From MGIIb-O2 sp002494975 (GTDB taxonomy: Archaea > Thermoplasmatota > Poseidoniia > Poseidoniales > Thalassarchaeaceae): a stretch of 64,000 nucleotides of DNA. Positions 17,134 to 26,527 of the stretch are shown here, piece by piece. The notes under the pieces are model-generated. The model saw only the letters and a list, made by a program, of their open reading frames with translations. It was not told the origin of the DNA and did not search any database. Location: contig JAOMRN010000003.1 in NCBI GenBank assembly GCA_028355015.1, positions 62,001-126,000 of the forward strand, written 5' to 3'. Position 1 is the stretch's first letter, and each line of letters begins with the position of its first letter. Position numbers and translations under genes: made by a program.

Positions 17134-18315
17134 ATGGTTGCCGATACCTCTTGGATGTCGAAGCGTTTCGACGAACTACAAAATCAGGGTCTAGATTGGA
17201 ATCCCCCTACTCTCCAAACGGCTAATGATGCCAAATGTACTATAGATGGCAAGGAGACTATAATGCTTTCAGCAAATAACTATCTAAATTTGACTAATCA
17301 TCCCAAGGTCATGAATGCCATGATATCTGCAACTAAGAAATATGGTTCTGGAAGTGGTTCAGTTAGAGCAATAGCTGGAACTATGGACATTCATCTTGAA
17401 GCCGAAAAAAAAGTGGCTGAATTTAAGAAGGTAGAATCTTCATTAATTTACTCTGCTGGCTATACAGTGAATGTTGGCCTGATACCGACATTAGTCCGAG
17501 GCCCACAAGATATTATCATTAGTGATGAATTAAATCATGGTTCAATAATAGATGGAGTGAGATTAACTAAGGCTCGTCGTGGCGTATATGCTCACAATGA
17601 TATGTCCGAATTAGAAGCCGTATTAATGCAAAATTCTGATGCAGAGAGAAAATTAATAATTACTGATGGCGTATTTTCAATGGATGGAGATATAGCTCCC
17701 TTAGATGAAATTACAAAATTAGCGGAAGAATATGATTCTATGGTTTATGTAGATGACTGCCATGGTGAAGGAGTTCTCGGGAACAAGGGCGCAGGTATAG
17801 TTGATCACTTTAATTTACAAGGAAAAGTACATTTTGAAACAGGTTCTTTCTCTAAAGCATTAGGTGTTCAAGGAGGGATACTAGCTGGGACTGAAGAAGT
17901 TAGAAATCATGCATTGAATCATTCCCGCTCATGGCTTTTATCTGGTAGTCAACCACCTGGTGTGGCAGCTGCTCAAAAGGCAGCAATAGAGGTATTAATG
18001 AGCGAGCCAGAGCATCATTCTAGGCTTTGGGATAATACTAATTATTTCCGTAAAGAATTGCAATCTCTTGGTTTTGATACAGGAGTTTCTGAAACCCCAA
18101 TAATCCCAATAATGTGCGGTGAATCTTTAGTTGCTAAACAATTATCTGACGAACTCAGTCAAGAGAATGTGATGGCAGGTGCAATTGTATTCCCAATGGT
18201 CTCTCGTGATAAAGCGAGAGTGCGGACTCAAATGTCTGCCGGTTTAACAAGAGATGATTTAGATAATGTCCTACATTTATTAGAAAAAATAGGTCCTAGG
18301 ATTAATTTAATTTGA
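17134..18315 (+). CDS. kbl: PLP-dependent alpha-oxoamine synthase, glycine C-acetyltransferase (Kbl)-like
   Basis: A fold-type I PLP enzyme of the family that includes Kbl, 8-amino-7-oxononanoate synthase and serine palmitoyltransferase. Visible motifs are LSANNYLNLTNHPKV near the N-terminus, GSGSGSVRAIAGT, DELNHGSIIDG, VYVDDCHGEGVLG with the PLP aspartate, and FETGSFSKALGVQGG with the PLP lysine. KBL condenses glycine and acetyl-CoA to 2-amino-3-oxobutyrate (threonine degradation), but the substrate cannot be fixed from sequence; no threonine dehydrogenase is adjacent. Start choice among in-frame ATGs at 17116, 17134 and 17155 is uncertain. A thioesterase-like gene follows after 9 bases. Confidence 0.8.
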   Translation: MVADTSWMSKRFDELQNQGLDWNPPTLQTANDAKCTIDGKETIMLSANNYLNLTNHPKVMNAMISATKKYGSGSGSVRAIAGTMDIHLEAEKKVAEFKKVESSLIYSAGYTVNVGLIPTLVRGPQDIIISDELNHGSIIDGVRLTKARRGVYAHNDMSELEAVLMQNSDAERKLIITDGVFSMDGDIAPLDEITKLAEEYDSMVYVDDCHGEGVLGNKGAGIVDHFNLQGKVHFETGSFSKALGVQGGILAGTEEVRNHALNHSRSWLLSGSQPPGVAAAQKAAIEVLMSEPEHHSRLWDNTNYFRKELQSLGFDTGVSETPIIPIMCGESLVAKQLSDELSQENVMAGAIVFPMVSRDKARVRTQMSAGLTRDDLDNVLHLLEKIGPRINLI

Positions 18316-18324
18316 AGTGATATT

Positions 18325-18744
18325 ATGGTGGAATCATCGACATTAGATTCTGGAGCCATTAAATCAATGATGCACAGAATAAAATCAGTACCAATTACTG
18401 ATACTTTGAAAATGCAAATATTAAGACTCGATAAAGGAGAATGCGAGGCCTTTATTCCTAGAGAAAAGAAATGGGATGGGATTTATGAAACATTTCATGG
18501 TGGTATTCTTGCAACTATTGCAGACAGCATAACATGTTGGGCAATTCTGACTGAAATAGGTCCAAGTTCCAATGTCGCGACTACTGATTTTAATATACGT
18601 TTTTTACGCCCATGTAAGACTGATGTTAAATGCTTAGCTAGGACTATCAAAGTCGGTCGTACCATGAGTCTCGCAGAAGCAGAGCTCTTCGATGTAAACG
18701 ATAAATTAGTCGCAGTTGCACAAGTAAATTATATCATTTTGTAA
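18325..18744 (+). CDS. Hotdog-fold acyl-CoA thioesterase, PaaI family
   Basis: A 139-residue single hotdog domain. The HGGILATIADSITCWA segment carries the conserved HGG and active-site aspartate of PaaI/YdiI-type thioesterases, and ATTDFNIRFLRPC is the second conserved strand. Such enzymes hydrolyse aryl- or acyl-CoA thioesters. It lies 9 bases after the Kbl-like gene, so CoA-ester clean-up in the same pathway is a reasonable guess, not a demonstrated role. Confidence 0.82.
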   Translation: MVESSTLDSGAIKSMMHRIKSVPITDTLKMQILRLDKGECEAFIPREKKWDGIYETFHGGILATIADSITCWAILTEIGPSSNVATTDFNIRFLRPCKTDVKCLARTIKVGRTMSLAEAELFDVNDKLVAVAQVNYIIL

Positions 18745-18747
18745 TAA

Positions 18748-19383
18748 TCAATCTAATTCTTCGATTGCATTTTCAATCTCAATATTATTCTTTTCAAAAA
18801 TCTCTTCTTTTCTATTATCTGGATAAATCGTCATATGCATTCCTTCAAAAGGACCTAAATCTCTATCAATTCGTTCTAGGATTCTCCACCTTGGAGCATA
18901 AGATAATTGAATATATAGAGGGCCAGGGAGGATAATTAGTGAATATCCAATCCATTCTATGGTGTCAGATATTGAAAAAGTAATTGCAATTGTAGTTATT
19001 AAAAATCCAATGAATGGGAGTGGATAGATGTACCTTCTTCTTTTTTCTAATCTAACTGGAGGTCTCCTAAATATTGATGACATTAAACTTGAAGTCCCTC
19101 CTAAAAATCCGCATATAAATATGATAATCAGACTTTCATTAACCCATCTTTCAATAATTGAATCCAGTTCTCTAGAATTCACATAGCCATCATAGGCTGT
19201 TGGTAATATCAGAGTCAAATTTATCATCAGAGCATAAATAATTCCTATGAATACTGGATGTGAAAAGGATAATGGATATCCTAGGAAAAGTTGACTAATT
19301 GAACCTCCTTCTAGCATGATTCGATGCTCTTCATCGAATTCCTCTAGACGTTCACGCCACCTTGACATATTTCTCAGGCCCAA
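18748..19383 (-). CDS. Hypothetical membrane protein
   Basis: The 211-residue protein has four or five probable membrane helices (for example FIGIIYALMINLTLILPTAY, ESLIIIFICGFLGGTSSLM, YIYPLPFIGFLITTIAITF, WIGYSLIILPGPLYIQ). No conserved family motif was recognised. It is convergent with the thioesterase gene (three bases between stops) and divergent from citrate synthase. Its acidic C-terminus (NNIEIENAIEELD) is probably cytosolic. Function unknown. Confidence 0.6.
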   Translation of the reverse strand: MGLRNMSRWRERLEEFDEEHRIMLEGGSISQLFLGYPLSFSHPVFIGIIYALMINLTLILPTAYDGYVNSRELDSIIERWVNESLIIIFICGFLGGTSSLMSSIFRRPPVRLEKRRRYIYPLPFIGFLITTIAITFSISDTIEWIGYSLIILPGPLYIQLSYAPRWRILERIDRDLGPFEGMHMTIYPDNRKEEIFEKNNIEIENAIEELD

Positions 19384-19522
19384 GTGACGGCTCTTTCAGT
19401 ATTGCGGGCGATAAATGTGTAATTATGTTGTTTTAAAGTAATAATCGAATATTTCTATTTCTAATCGTAATATAGGAGATATTATCACTTGTTCACATGG
19501 GGAGTAGATTTTGTGATGCTAT

Positions 19523-20692
19523 ATGAGTAGTGAAGATGTATTGTTTACAATTACTGGTAGAAATTTAGATTCAGGTTTAAGAGGAGTTCCTGTAGGCACC
19601 TGTCAAACATCTTTTGTCGATCCTCTTGAAGGCGTCCACTATGTTGGTTACCCTGTTGAAGATCTGGTAAATATGGAGGAAGAAGATGTCATCTTTTTGT
19701 TGATGCACAAACGTCTTCCTACTGAAGAAGAAGCTCAAGAGTTTCACGCTGAGTTGACGCAGAGAGGTGAAAATATACCTACCGGTGCTCTCCGAGTTTT
19801 AGAATCATTAACTCCAGGGAGCGGTCACCCAATGGATTGGCTTTCTATCGGTATTATGGCACTCGGCGCAGCAGAGAATACAGGCGATACAAGAGCGGAT
19901 GCGATGAATTTGATTGCTAGAATGCCTGAGCTAATGGCTAGGATTTTTAGATTAAGAGGTGGCGAAAAAGAGAAGTTACAACCTCGCAGACCGGGCCTCG
20001 GATTAGTAGAAAATTTCGTACATATGATGGGGTATAAAGGTCAGAAGGCTAGAGATATTGAGAGAGTTTTACGCTTCTTTTTCATTCTTCATATGGATCA
20101 TGGTGGAGGAAACTTGTCTACCTTTTCTGGTAAAGCAGTAGCATCAGGCTGGGCATCAATTTACTCATCTATTTCTAGTGCAATGAATGCACTTTCTGGT
20201 CCACTTCATGGCAGAGCAAACCAAGCATGTCTCGAGTTCGTACAAAGAATAGGAACTTCAGACCATCAAGAAATCGAGGATTTTGTTCGTACAGAATTAG
20301 AAAACAGGCGCCCAATATACGGATTTGGGCATGGTGTGCTAAGAGCAGAAGATCCTCGTGCACGCTTACTGATTGAGCTCGGAGAGGAAATTTGTCCAGA
20401 TGATGACAATTTCAAAATCGTCAGAGCATTACGAGAAGTAGTTCCTCCAATACTTAGTGAAATACCTAAGATAAGCAATCCATATCCAAATGTAGATATT
20501 GCCAGCGGAAGTCTTCTTCATTCCGTTGGATTTAGAATGCCTGAGTACTATACGACTTTCTTTGGTTGGGCGCGTGTTGCCGGAATTAGTGCGCAAATAC
20601 TAGATGAAAGAAATGCTAGAGATGGCAGAGGTACTCCAATTTATAGGCCCAAATATATCCCTAAAAATCAACCTTTGAGAAGATTAGAGTAA
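19523..20692 (+). CDS. gltA: Citrate synthase
   Basis: Citrate synthase condenses oxaloacetate and acetyl-CoA, the entry step of the TCA cycle. The 389-residue length fits the short archaeal/Gram-positive type. Key features are the SGPLHGRAN motif (His 229) and FGHGVLR (His 270), which provide substrate-binding and catalytic histidines, and the RPxYxP-like C-terminal segment RPKYIPK. Succinyl-CoA ligase at 34041-36169 adds another cycle enzyme. The gene ends exactly one base before the stop of the convergent phosphodiesterase gene, so their 3' ends abut. No aconitase proper or isocitrate dehydrogenase is in the window. Confidence 0.93.
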   Translation: MSSEDVLFTITGRNLDSGLRGVPVGTCQTSFVDPLEGVHYVGYPVEDLVNMEEEDVIFLLMHKRLPTEEEAQEFHAELTQRGENIPTGALRVLESLTPGSGHPMDWLSIGIMALGAAENTGDTRADAMNLIARMPELMARIFRLRGGEKEKLQPRRPGLGLVENFVHMMGYKGQKARDIERVLRFFFILHMDHGGGNLSTFSGKAVASGWASIYSSISSAMNALSGPLHGRANQACLEFVQRIGTSDHQEIEDFVRTELENRRPIYGFGHGVLRAEDPRARLLIELGEEICPDDDNFKIVRALREVVPPILSEIPKISNPYPNVDIASGSLLHSVGFRMPEYYTTFFGWARVAGISAQILDERNARDGRGTPIYRPKYIPKNQPLRRLE

Positions 20693-21826
20693 TCAAGACC
20701 CCCCTCTATGCGATTTCCCCGTACCTCTGTGTCCAATTATTCGTGAAACTTCCCAAGGTAAACTTGATTCAGAAGTTTCATTTAAGAGTGTATCAATATC
20801 TCTTTCCCATAACCATTTTTTCTTCCATTTTTCAACAAAATTTCTTCTTTCACTATCTGATAGTTCATACCAAGAGGGTATTTCCTCCTGTAATTCAGAA
20901 ATTTTTGAGGCATGTTCGCCCATAGGAGTTTCATCTAATTCTTTTCTCATTTCATCTGTCAAAGGTTGAGTTGCAGGTTTTATCCAACGCGCATGACCTG
21001 AATCTAAAGTAACTGAATTAGGAGATAAATCATCAGTAAGACCTGTTAAACCTGCATCTAGTAACAATCTTTCTGAATCTGATTTTGCAGGCCATACATA
21101 AATGGGATAACCTCTTCTATATTTTGTTAATCTATCCAATTTCTTACCTTCTAAACCCACTGTCCAACCAATATTGATTTTACTTTCAATACCTTTCAAA
21201 TATTGTAGTGAACAAGGGAGCATAGGGGACCCTTCTTCTCTTTGTCTATCGATTAATTTAGGCAAAGAATTTGCTAAAAAAGAAGGAGTTGCTATAATTC
21301 TTTGAGTAGTCCAATTACCCCATGACCTAATATTAGGGCGTAGTCTACTAAATTCAAGATTAGTATTAATTTTCTTGGAAGCAGAAATAATCTTTGGATC
21401 GAATGAATAAATTACAGTACTACTACTGCTTCTTTCTATTGGTTGTAATAACTCATCTAATTTTTGAATCATCTTAATCATATGTTGTTCTTTTTCTCTA
21501 CCATTGAACCATCCACCTGCCTTACCACTAGATGGATGTGGTGTTTTGAACTCTATACAAGTAAAAGCCCCTTCTTCTGTCCAACGACGAATAAAATCTT
21601 TATTTTCTAATAATTTATCCATGGTCTCTACATATTCAGGTAAATCATCAATTGTTAGGCACTCCGGATATTCTCCAAACTCTGTTTTTGAATCATGATG
21701 TAGGACTAGCATATCGTCCTCTGTCAATCGTAAATCTAGTTCTACACCATCTGAATTTATCATGCCATATACTAGAGCTTCAACTGTATTTTCTCTCGGT
21801 CGAATCCAATCTTTCTCGACCTCCAT
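20693..21826 (-). CDS. Glycerophosphodiester phosphodiesterase (GDPD) domain, apparent circular permutation
   Basis: The 377-residue protein begins RPRENTVEAL (residues 9-18), DGVELDLRLTEDDMLVLHHD (26-45) with the GDPD acids E29/D31 and histidine, later IEFK, YSFDPKII and the C-terminal strands PIYVWPAK and LTGLTDDLS. The essential first strand, normally xxHRG immediately before the PENT-like loop, is absent from the N-terminus. It appears instead at the very C-terminus as IIGHRGTGKSHRGGS (363-377), after a linker of about 100 residues. An in-frame stop lies seven codons upstream of the start, so no longer N-terminus is hidden. GDPD enzymes hydrolyse glycerophosphodiesters to glycerol-3-phosphate. 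Rejoining the two ends restores GHRG...RENT. Function therefore likely but unusual in topology. Confidence 0.75.
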   Translation of the reverse strand: MEVEKDWIRPRENTVEALVYGMINSDGVELDLRLTEDDMLVLHHDSKTEFGEYPECLTIDDLPEYVETMDKLLENKDFIRRWTEEGAFTCIEFKTPHPSSGKAGGWFNGREKEQHMIKMIQKLDELLQPIERSSSSTVIYSFDPKIISASKKINTNLEFSRLRPNIRSWGNWTTQRIIATPSFLANSLPKLIDRQREEGSPMLPCSLQYLKGIESKINIGWTVGLEGKKLDRLTKYRRGYPIYVWPAKSDSERLLLDAGLTGLTDDLSPNSVTLDSGHARWIKPATQPLTDEMRKELDETPMGEHASKISELQEEIPSWYELSDSERRNFVEKWKKKWLWERDIDTLLNETSESSLPWEVSRIIGHRGTGKSHRGGS

Positions 21827-21873
21827 GACACTACGGCACTGTTGCTAATAATTAATCAAACGTTTTTTCCTAC

Positions 21874-21889
21874 ATTGGGGCGCCCCAAT
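21874..21889. promoter_or_regulatory. Perfect 16-bp GC-rich palindrome in a divergent promoter
   Basis: ATTGGGGCGCCCCAAT is a perfect palindrome, strikingly GC-rich for this AT-rich intergenic region. It lies between the divergent GDPD (minus) and UMF1-type transporter (plus) genes, about 48 bases and 35 bases from their starts. A dimeric regulator binding site for one or both promoters is the simplest reading. Not experimentally known. Confidence 0.45.
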
Positions 21890-21923
21890 ACTAAAGTGTC
21901 GAAAAGTAAGCCGAGATATAGGT

Positions 21924-23786
21924 ATGGCCATGTCAGAGACAATCGAATTAGATCAAAAATCAGACCCGCAAGCAGTAAAAGGATATGCATTTTATGACTG
22001 GGCTAAATCTGCATTTGAGACTTCAGTAACAGTTGCAGTTCTACCAGCTTGGTACGCGTATCTTTTCCTCAAAGCCAATGGTTTGACCACTACTATCGGT
22101 TCAATTGAGATGCAAGGTGATGCTGTTTGGTCCTTTGCAGTTGCTTTTGGCACATTATTTATAGCCATTATAAGTCCATCATTGGGTGTCATTGCAGATA
22201 GGAGAAGAATCAAGATGTGGTGGTTAAGAATTCTTACTTATGTGGGAGCAGGATCAACTTTTCTCCTAGCATTTGCTCCATTGTTACCAGTAGATACTCA
22301 ATGGATTTGGTTAATGGTTTTCTTCATGCTAGCTAATGTAGGATTGAATGGAGCAGGTGTATTCTACAATGCTCTTCTCCCACATATGGGTACCGATGAT
22401 GAGATGGATAGAATTTCCAACCTCGCCTTTGCATATGGTTATCTTGGAGGTGGGCTCTTACTTCTTGTTCACCTAATTATGGTATTATCTTTAACCGGTG
22501 ATTGGGTTATTCCATTCGTCATGGCATCTTCCGGAATATGGTGGTATGGTTTCGCTCTAGTGACCTTCAAATTGGTTCCAGAACCTCCTATTGAAAATGA
22601 GATGCCTTCACTCGGTTTTGTATCATCTGCCAAACTGGCAATCTCTGAAATTAGAAAGACTCTTAGTGAAGTTCAAAAATTTAGGACTCTTTTCATTTAC
22701 ATGTTAGCATACTTCTTCTTTATCGACGGTATAAACAGTGTAACTGCTTTAGGAGGTGTATTTGGTAGTACAGTTTTAGGTATCACTACAGTTGATTTAA
22801 TTGTAACAATTCTTGCAATACAATTCGTAGCTTGGCCTTCTGCGCTTATGTTCACATCACTTTCCAATGGAGGAAAAATCCCCATGGTTAATCTTTGGGG
22901 CCCGAATAGATTTAAGATAATGATAATTAATGGAATTGGAACTAAGAGAGCACTTAACGTATCATTGGTCGGATGGGTTATACTCTGTTTTGCAGCACTT
23001 TCTTTCGCTCCATTGGAATATACTGACCATACTGATTATCAGGTGCAGATAGAAGAAGTTGATGGTGAGTGGTTCTATACTCCACATGCAAATATACTCG
23101 ATACCCCTATTGCTTTAGTTGAAGGTGGAGACGAACAGATATGGGCTGAATCTTCATTACTTTCCTGGGGTATAGTACAGCAAAATGAGGATATTTCTGA
23201 TGCTATAATCTATGAATGGGCAGGCTTCGATGATGATGGTAATGCTATTGCCGTCAGCATAGCCTCCCTTACACCCGGAGAAATTACTTCTCTAACCGAA
23301 TCGTTTGAAGATACTCGTTTTTCAATTAGTGTTAGAGATACTTCAACCATGGTAGGTATTGATCATCCTACAAATCTTGGAGATGGTGTGATTGATTTTA
23401 TTCCAGAAACAGTCAGGGATAAAGTCTGGGGTCCATTGCAACTTTCAGTAGGCATACAATTCTTAATCTTAGGTTGTGCAATGGGTACATTACTCGGTGG
23501 TTCTCAAGGGTTAGCAAGGAGCATGTTTGGGCAAATGGTTCCTGAAACTAGAAGTGCAGAATTCTTTGGATTTTTTGGTTTCTTTGGTAAAGTTGCCGCG
23601 TTCATTGGACCATTATTGTATGGATTCATGACAGTGATGTATGACAGTAGAATGGGTATTCTATCAATTGCAGTATTAATTCTGATAGGTGCAGTTATGA
23701 TGCGAATGGTCGATCTTGAAGAAGGCCGATTAGATGCACAAGCCGAAGATGCTCGTAATCGCGGAATTACTATTCCTGAAGAGTAA
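21924..23786 (+). CDS. MFS transporter, UMF1/Atg22-like family
   Basis: The 620-residue protein has the UMF1 opening GYAFYDWAKSAFETSVTVAVLPAWYAYLF and roughly twelve membrane helices. An insertion of about 130 residues (near 380-510) is polar and aspartate/glutamate-rich, probably an outer loop between helices. Late glycine-rich helices (GCAMGTLLGGSQGLARS, EFFGFFGFFGKVAAFIGPLLYG) are typical of UMF1. Substrate is unknown; members have been linked to amino-acid or metabolite export. Divergent from the GDPD gene, it shares the palindrome at 21874. Confidence 0.82.
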   Translation: MAMSETIELDQKSDPQAVKGYAFYDWAKSAFETSVTVAVLPAWYAYLFLKANGLTTTIGSIEMQGDAVWSFAVAFGTLFIAIISPSLGVIADRRRIKMWWLRILTYVGAGSTFLLAFAPLLPVDTQWIWLMVFFMLANVGLNGAGVFYNALLPHMGTDDEMDRISNLAFAYGYLGGGLLLLVHLIMVLSLTGDWVIPFVMASSGIWWYGFALVTFKLVPEPPIENEMPSLGFVSSAKLAISEIRKTLSEVQKFRTLFIYMLAYFFFIDGINSVTALGGVFGSTVLGITTVDLIVTILAIQFVAWPSALMFTSLSNGGKIPMVNLWGPNRFKIMIINGIGTKRALNVSLVGWVILCFAALSFAPLEYTDHTDYQVQIEEVDGEWFYTPHANILDTPIALVEGGDEQIWAESSLLSWGIVQQNEDISDAIIYEWAGFDDDGNAIAVSIASLTPGEITSLTESFEDTRFSISVRDTSTMVGIDHPTNLGDGVIDFIPETVRDKVWGPLQLSVGIQFLILGCAMGTLLGGSQGLARSMFGQMVPETRSAEFFGFFGFFGKVAAFIGPLLYGFMTVMYDSRMGILSIAVLILIGAVMMRMVDLEEGRLDAQAEDARNRGITIPEE

Positions 23787-23788
23787 TT

Positions 23789-24550
23789 TTATTTACTCAT
23801 AATTTTATCAAATACTAATGCTACTTCTAGTAGCAGGATCATTGGTCCTCCTACTAGGAACATTGATAGTGGATCAGGAGGGGATAGCAATGCCCCTAAT
23901 ACAATAGCGGTAAACCAAATAATACCCCTATTTTCTGTTATGATAACCCTACTAACAATTCCATTTCTTAGCAATATCCATACTAGCAAGGGTGTTTGAA
24001 AACTGATTATTGACCCGAAGAATAGCCCTACTATGAATCCCATCCAAGATTGTAATTGCCAAGTATTTGATAATCCTATATTAGTGGCATCATTTGCTAA
24101 GAATTCAAGAAGCATTGGTATCAATATTTTGTGTGCATAAATGCCTCCAACTATGGCGAGTCCAAAAGCCGAAATGAGCGCTATCGTAAATTGGAAAAAT
24201 CTAGGTTTACTTTTGTTTATCTTCTCTCTTTTAGCCGCAGCAAATATTTCTCTCCCATTTAATGCTAGATCTGAGATTATTAATCCTAAGGTTAGGATAA
24301 ATCCTATTTTCGTAGCTATACTCAATCGAAGTAAAATAACTTCCATTGGTTGTAATATTATTAATTCTACTCCATTTGGCAAATATCCATCCATATTCAT
24401 CATCCAATCAATAATTTCTCCTGAAAATGGATAACCTAGAATCATCCCGGCTACAAAAACTGCAATGAATAGTTTTATCTTTCGCTTCAAATAATCAATT
24501 AAACCTACCAATTCGGCCATTGGGACCATGTCTCCGGGCCGTTCGTTCAT
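23789..24550 (-). CDS. tatC: Sec-independent protein translocase TatC
   Basis: TatC is the receptor of the twin-arginine translocation pathway, exporting folded proteins. Six membrane helices are recognisable, including KLFIAVFVAGMILGYPF and the conserved C-terminal FFTAIVLGALLSPPDPLSMF-like segment with PPDP, and the family's PxEx-like loop (LQPMEVILLRLSIATKIGF). ATG 24550 (MNERPGDM) is preferred to the further ATG 24583 for a shorter N-terminus typical of TatC; the choice is uncertain. Neither TatA nor TatB is adjacent, as is common in archaea with dispersed Tat genes. Confidence 0.85.
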   Translation of the reverse strand: MNERPGDMVPMAELVGLIDYLKRKIKLFIAVFVAGMILGYPFSGEIIDWMMNMDGYLPNGVELIILQPMEVILLRLSIATKIGFILTLGLIISDLALNGREIFAAAKREKINKSKPRFFQFTIALISAFGLAIVGGIYAHKILIPMLLEFLANDATNIGLSNTWQLQSWMGFIVGLFFGSIISFQTPLLVWILLRNGIVSRVIITENRGIIWFTAIVLGALLSPPDPLSMFLVGGPMILLLEVALVFDKIMSK

Positions 24551-24604
24551 GTTATTCCGTAGAGGTTCTATTCCTGAATACATCGCTCTGAGGTTTACTC
24601 ATTC

Positions 24605-25720
24605 TTATCTTCTTAAAATTATAGATAGAATGTCTCCATCCTTCAGTCTATGGTCTAATCCGACTCTTTGCCAATCAAATTTTCCACTAGGTCCTTTTAC
24701 TCTAGAGTATCTAAATTTTCTTACAAAATCTCTATGTAATTTAGCACAAACATCTCTCACAGTAGATGTATCTTTGATAATTAAAGGTTCGACTAAGTCC
24801 GCTTCTTGTCCCTGTGGCTTCAGATAAACGGACATAAAATGTAAATTTTCAAATATGAAATCTTTCATATTATCTATCCCTGTCCCTGTTTTTGCAGAAA
24901 CTTGTAATACCGGCCAATTATGAGGTATCATTTCCATTGTTCTTTGGATGTCATCCTCATTAGCTAAGTCAACTTTATTGATTACTACTACTGCATTACT
25001 GTATACTCTATTACCTGCTAATGTATCTACAATATGATCGTCAGTGACATTTGTTCTTAGTGTCACTGTTGCTGAAACAATTCCAAAACTTCTTACAATT
25101 TCTTGTATCTCTTCATGAGTTAGATTTGTTTGTTTTACCGTTGATCTTACTACAATTCCTCCTCTATTAGATCTAGTGATAAATACTTGAGGTTCTTTTT
25201 GATTTAATCTCATACCAGATTTCCATAATTCTAAATCGAGAATGTCGAAATGCGATTCTTGAAAAGGATCTAACACATACAGAACCATGTCAGCTCCTCT
25301 TATGACATTCAGAATTTCTTTTCCTCTCCCTTTACCATCAGAAGCTCCTTTAATCAGGCCAGGCAAGTCAAGAATCTGAATTTTAGCTCCTCTATGCTCC
25401 ATTAAACCAGGTATACAAGTCAAGGTAGTAAATGCGAAATTCCCCACTTCCGACTCAACTTCAGTTAATTGAGATATCAGGCTAGACTTACCAACACTAG
25501 GGAAACCAACTAATGCGACCGAAGCATCTCCAGATTTTTTAACTTCGAATCCTGGCCCACCACCACTAGCCTTTGCATGAGCTTGTGCTTTTTCCTTACG
25601 TGCTCTTAACGCTGCAATCTTTGCTTTTAGTTTACCAATATGCGCATTTGTAGCTTTATTTTTCTGAGTTTTACCAATCTCATCTTCGAGTGACTTAATT
25701 TGTTCCTCGATTGTTGCCAT
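24605..25720 (-). CDS. DRG/Rbg family GTP-binding protein with TGS domain
   Basis: This 371-residue GTPase begins with a coiled-coil/HTH-like segment (EEQIKSLEDEIGKTQKN), then the OBG-fold GTPase: G1 GFPSVGKSS near residue 72, G3 LPGLIKGASDGKGRG, G4 NKVD, and a C-terminal TGS domain (residues about 290-371). Archaeal DRG proteins are universally conserved and associate with ribosomes or translation. A domain insertion with SRNRGGIVVR and LTHEEIQEIVRSF fits the DRG-specific S5D2L region. Confidence is high. Confidence 0.92.
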   Translation of the reverse strand: MATIEEQIKSLEDEIGKTQKNKATNAHIGKLKAKIAALRARKEKAQAHAKASGGGPGFEVKKSGDASVALVGFPSVGKSSLISQLTEVESEVGNFAFTTLTCIPGLMEHRGAKIQILDLPGLIKGASDGKGRGKEILNVIRGADMVLYVLDPFQESHFDILDLELWKSGMRLNQKEPQVFITRSNRGGIVVRSTVKQTNLTHEEIQEIVRSFGIVSATVTLRTNVTDDHIVDTLAGNRVYSNAVVVINKVDLANEDDIQRTMEMIPHNWPVLQVSAKTGTGIDNMKDFIFENLHFMSVYLKPQGQEADLVEPLIIKDTSTVRDVCAKLHRDFVRKFRYSRVKGPSGKFDWQRVGLDHRLKDGDILSIILRR

Positions 25721-25840
25721 ACCTAAACCCCTTATCGCGTCTGATTAATATGTTGATGGCCCCGACACCTATTCTTCAATTGAATGGACTAAGCGATAGT
25801 TCATGCCCTACTTCTCTTTGGATAGACCTGAGGGGCGACC

Positions 25841-26527
25841 ATGGCAGATGTGATACTAAATTTAGTAGATATGTCTATCTTCGAAGAATTAAGTCTGATG
25901 CCGGTTCAAGATATTCTCGATGAAGTTGAAAATCAAACACTGAGAATAAAGAGGCCAGAACTCGATCAAGGTTTCCATCGTGATTTTGAGGTCGATCTAG
26001 AAGGAGATATATTAGAATGGTCAGATAGAAATCCATTATTAGATTTATCTAAGTCAATAATGGAACAAAAGATTTCTTCTGATGAGCGCGCAAAAATTGG
26101 TATTTTATTGGCTAAATGGTGTTCTAAATCCGAATGGAGATGTTGGGAAGCCCGTCTTTTTCTTTATGTCGAACCATCGCTCCCCGAATCTATTGATGGT
26201 TCTGATGAATTCCTTGAGTTCTCTACTTGGAATAGTTTTGCAAATACTCTATCTTCAACCGACAAAAAAAGTTATTCTGAATCAGTAGTTCTTGATTGGA
26301 TGAAAAGAAGAGAGAATTTAGGCGAAACAATGGATCCTTCTGATGACCCAAGAATATTACCTACTATGGAAGTTCATAAATCGGCCAGTGAGTCATTACA
26401 TATTTTTTTCAATAATCTTCGCTCCGAGAAAATCAGTTTGCTCGTGGGTCGAGAATATCTAGAATCGAACCTTTGGTCAATCGATGGTATTTATTTAGTA
26501 GATAAAATGGTGATTAATTATGACTGA
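25841..26527 (+). CDS. Conserved-looking hypothetical protein coupled to NMN adenylyltransferase gene
   Basis: The 228-residue acidic protein has no signal peptide, membrane helix or recognised family motif. It contains several polar helices (for example ISSDERAKIGILLAKWCSKSEWRCWEARLFLY) suggesting a compact soluble fold. The gene overlaps the start of nadM by eight bases, so the two are translationally coupled and a functional link to NAD metabolism or nucleotide binding is possible. An ATG nine codons downstream (25871, MSIFEELS) is an alternative start. Confidence 0.6.
   Translation: MADVILNLVDMSIFEELSLMPVQDILDEVENQTLRIKRPELDQGFHRDFEVDLEGDILEWSDRNPLLDLSKSIMEQKISSDERAKIGILLAKWCSKSEWRCWEARLFLYVEPSLPESIDGSDEFLEFSTWNSFANTLSSTDKKSYSESVVLDWMKRRENLGETMDPSDDPRILPTMEVHKSASESLHIFFNNLRSEKISLLVGREYLESNLWSIDGIYLVDKMVINYD

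Noticed and set aside
20693..21826. GDPD gene as a frameshifted or truncated pseudogene
   Set aside because: The frame is open for 377 codons, all other motifs are intact, and the missing HRG is present at the C-terminus rather than lost.
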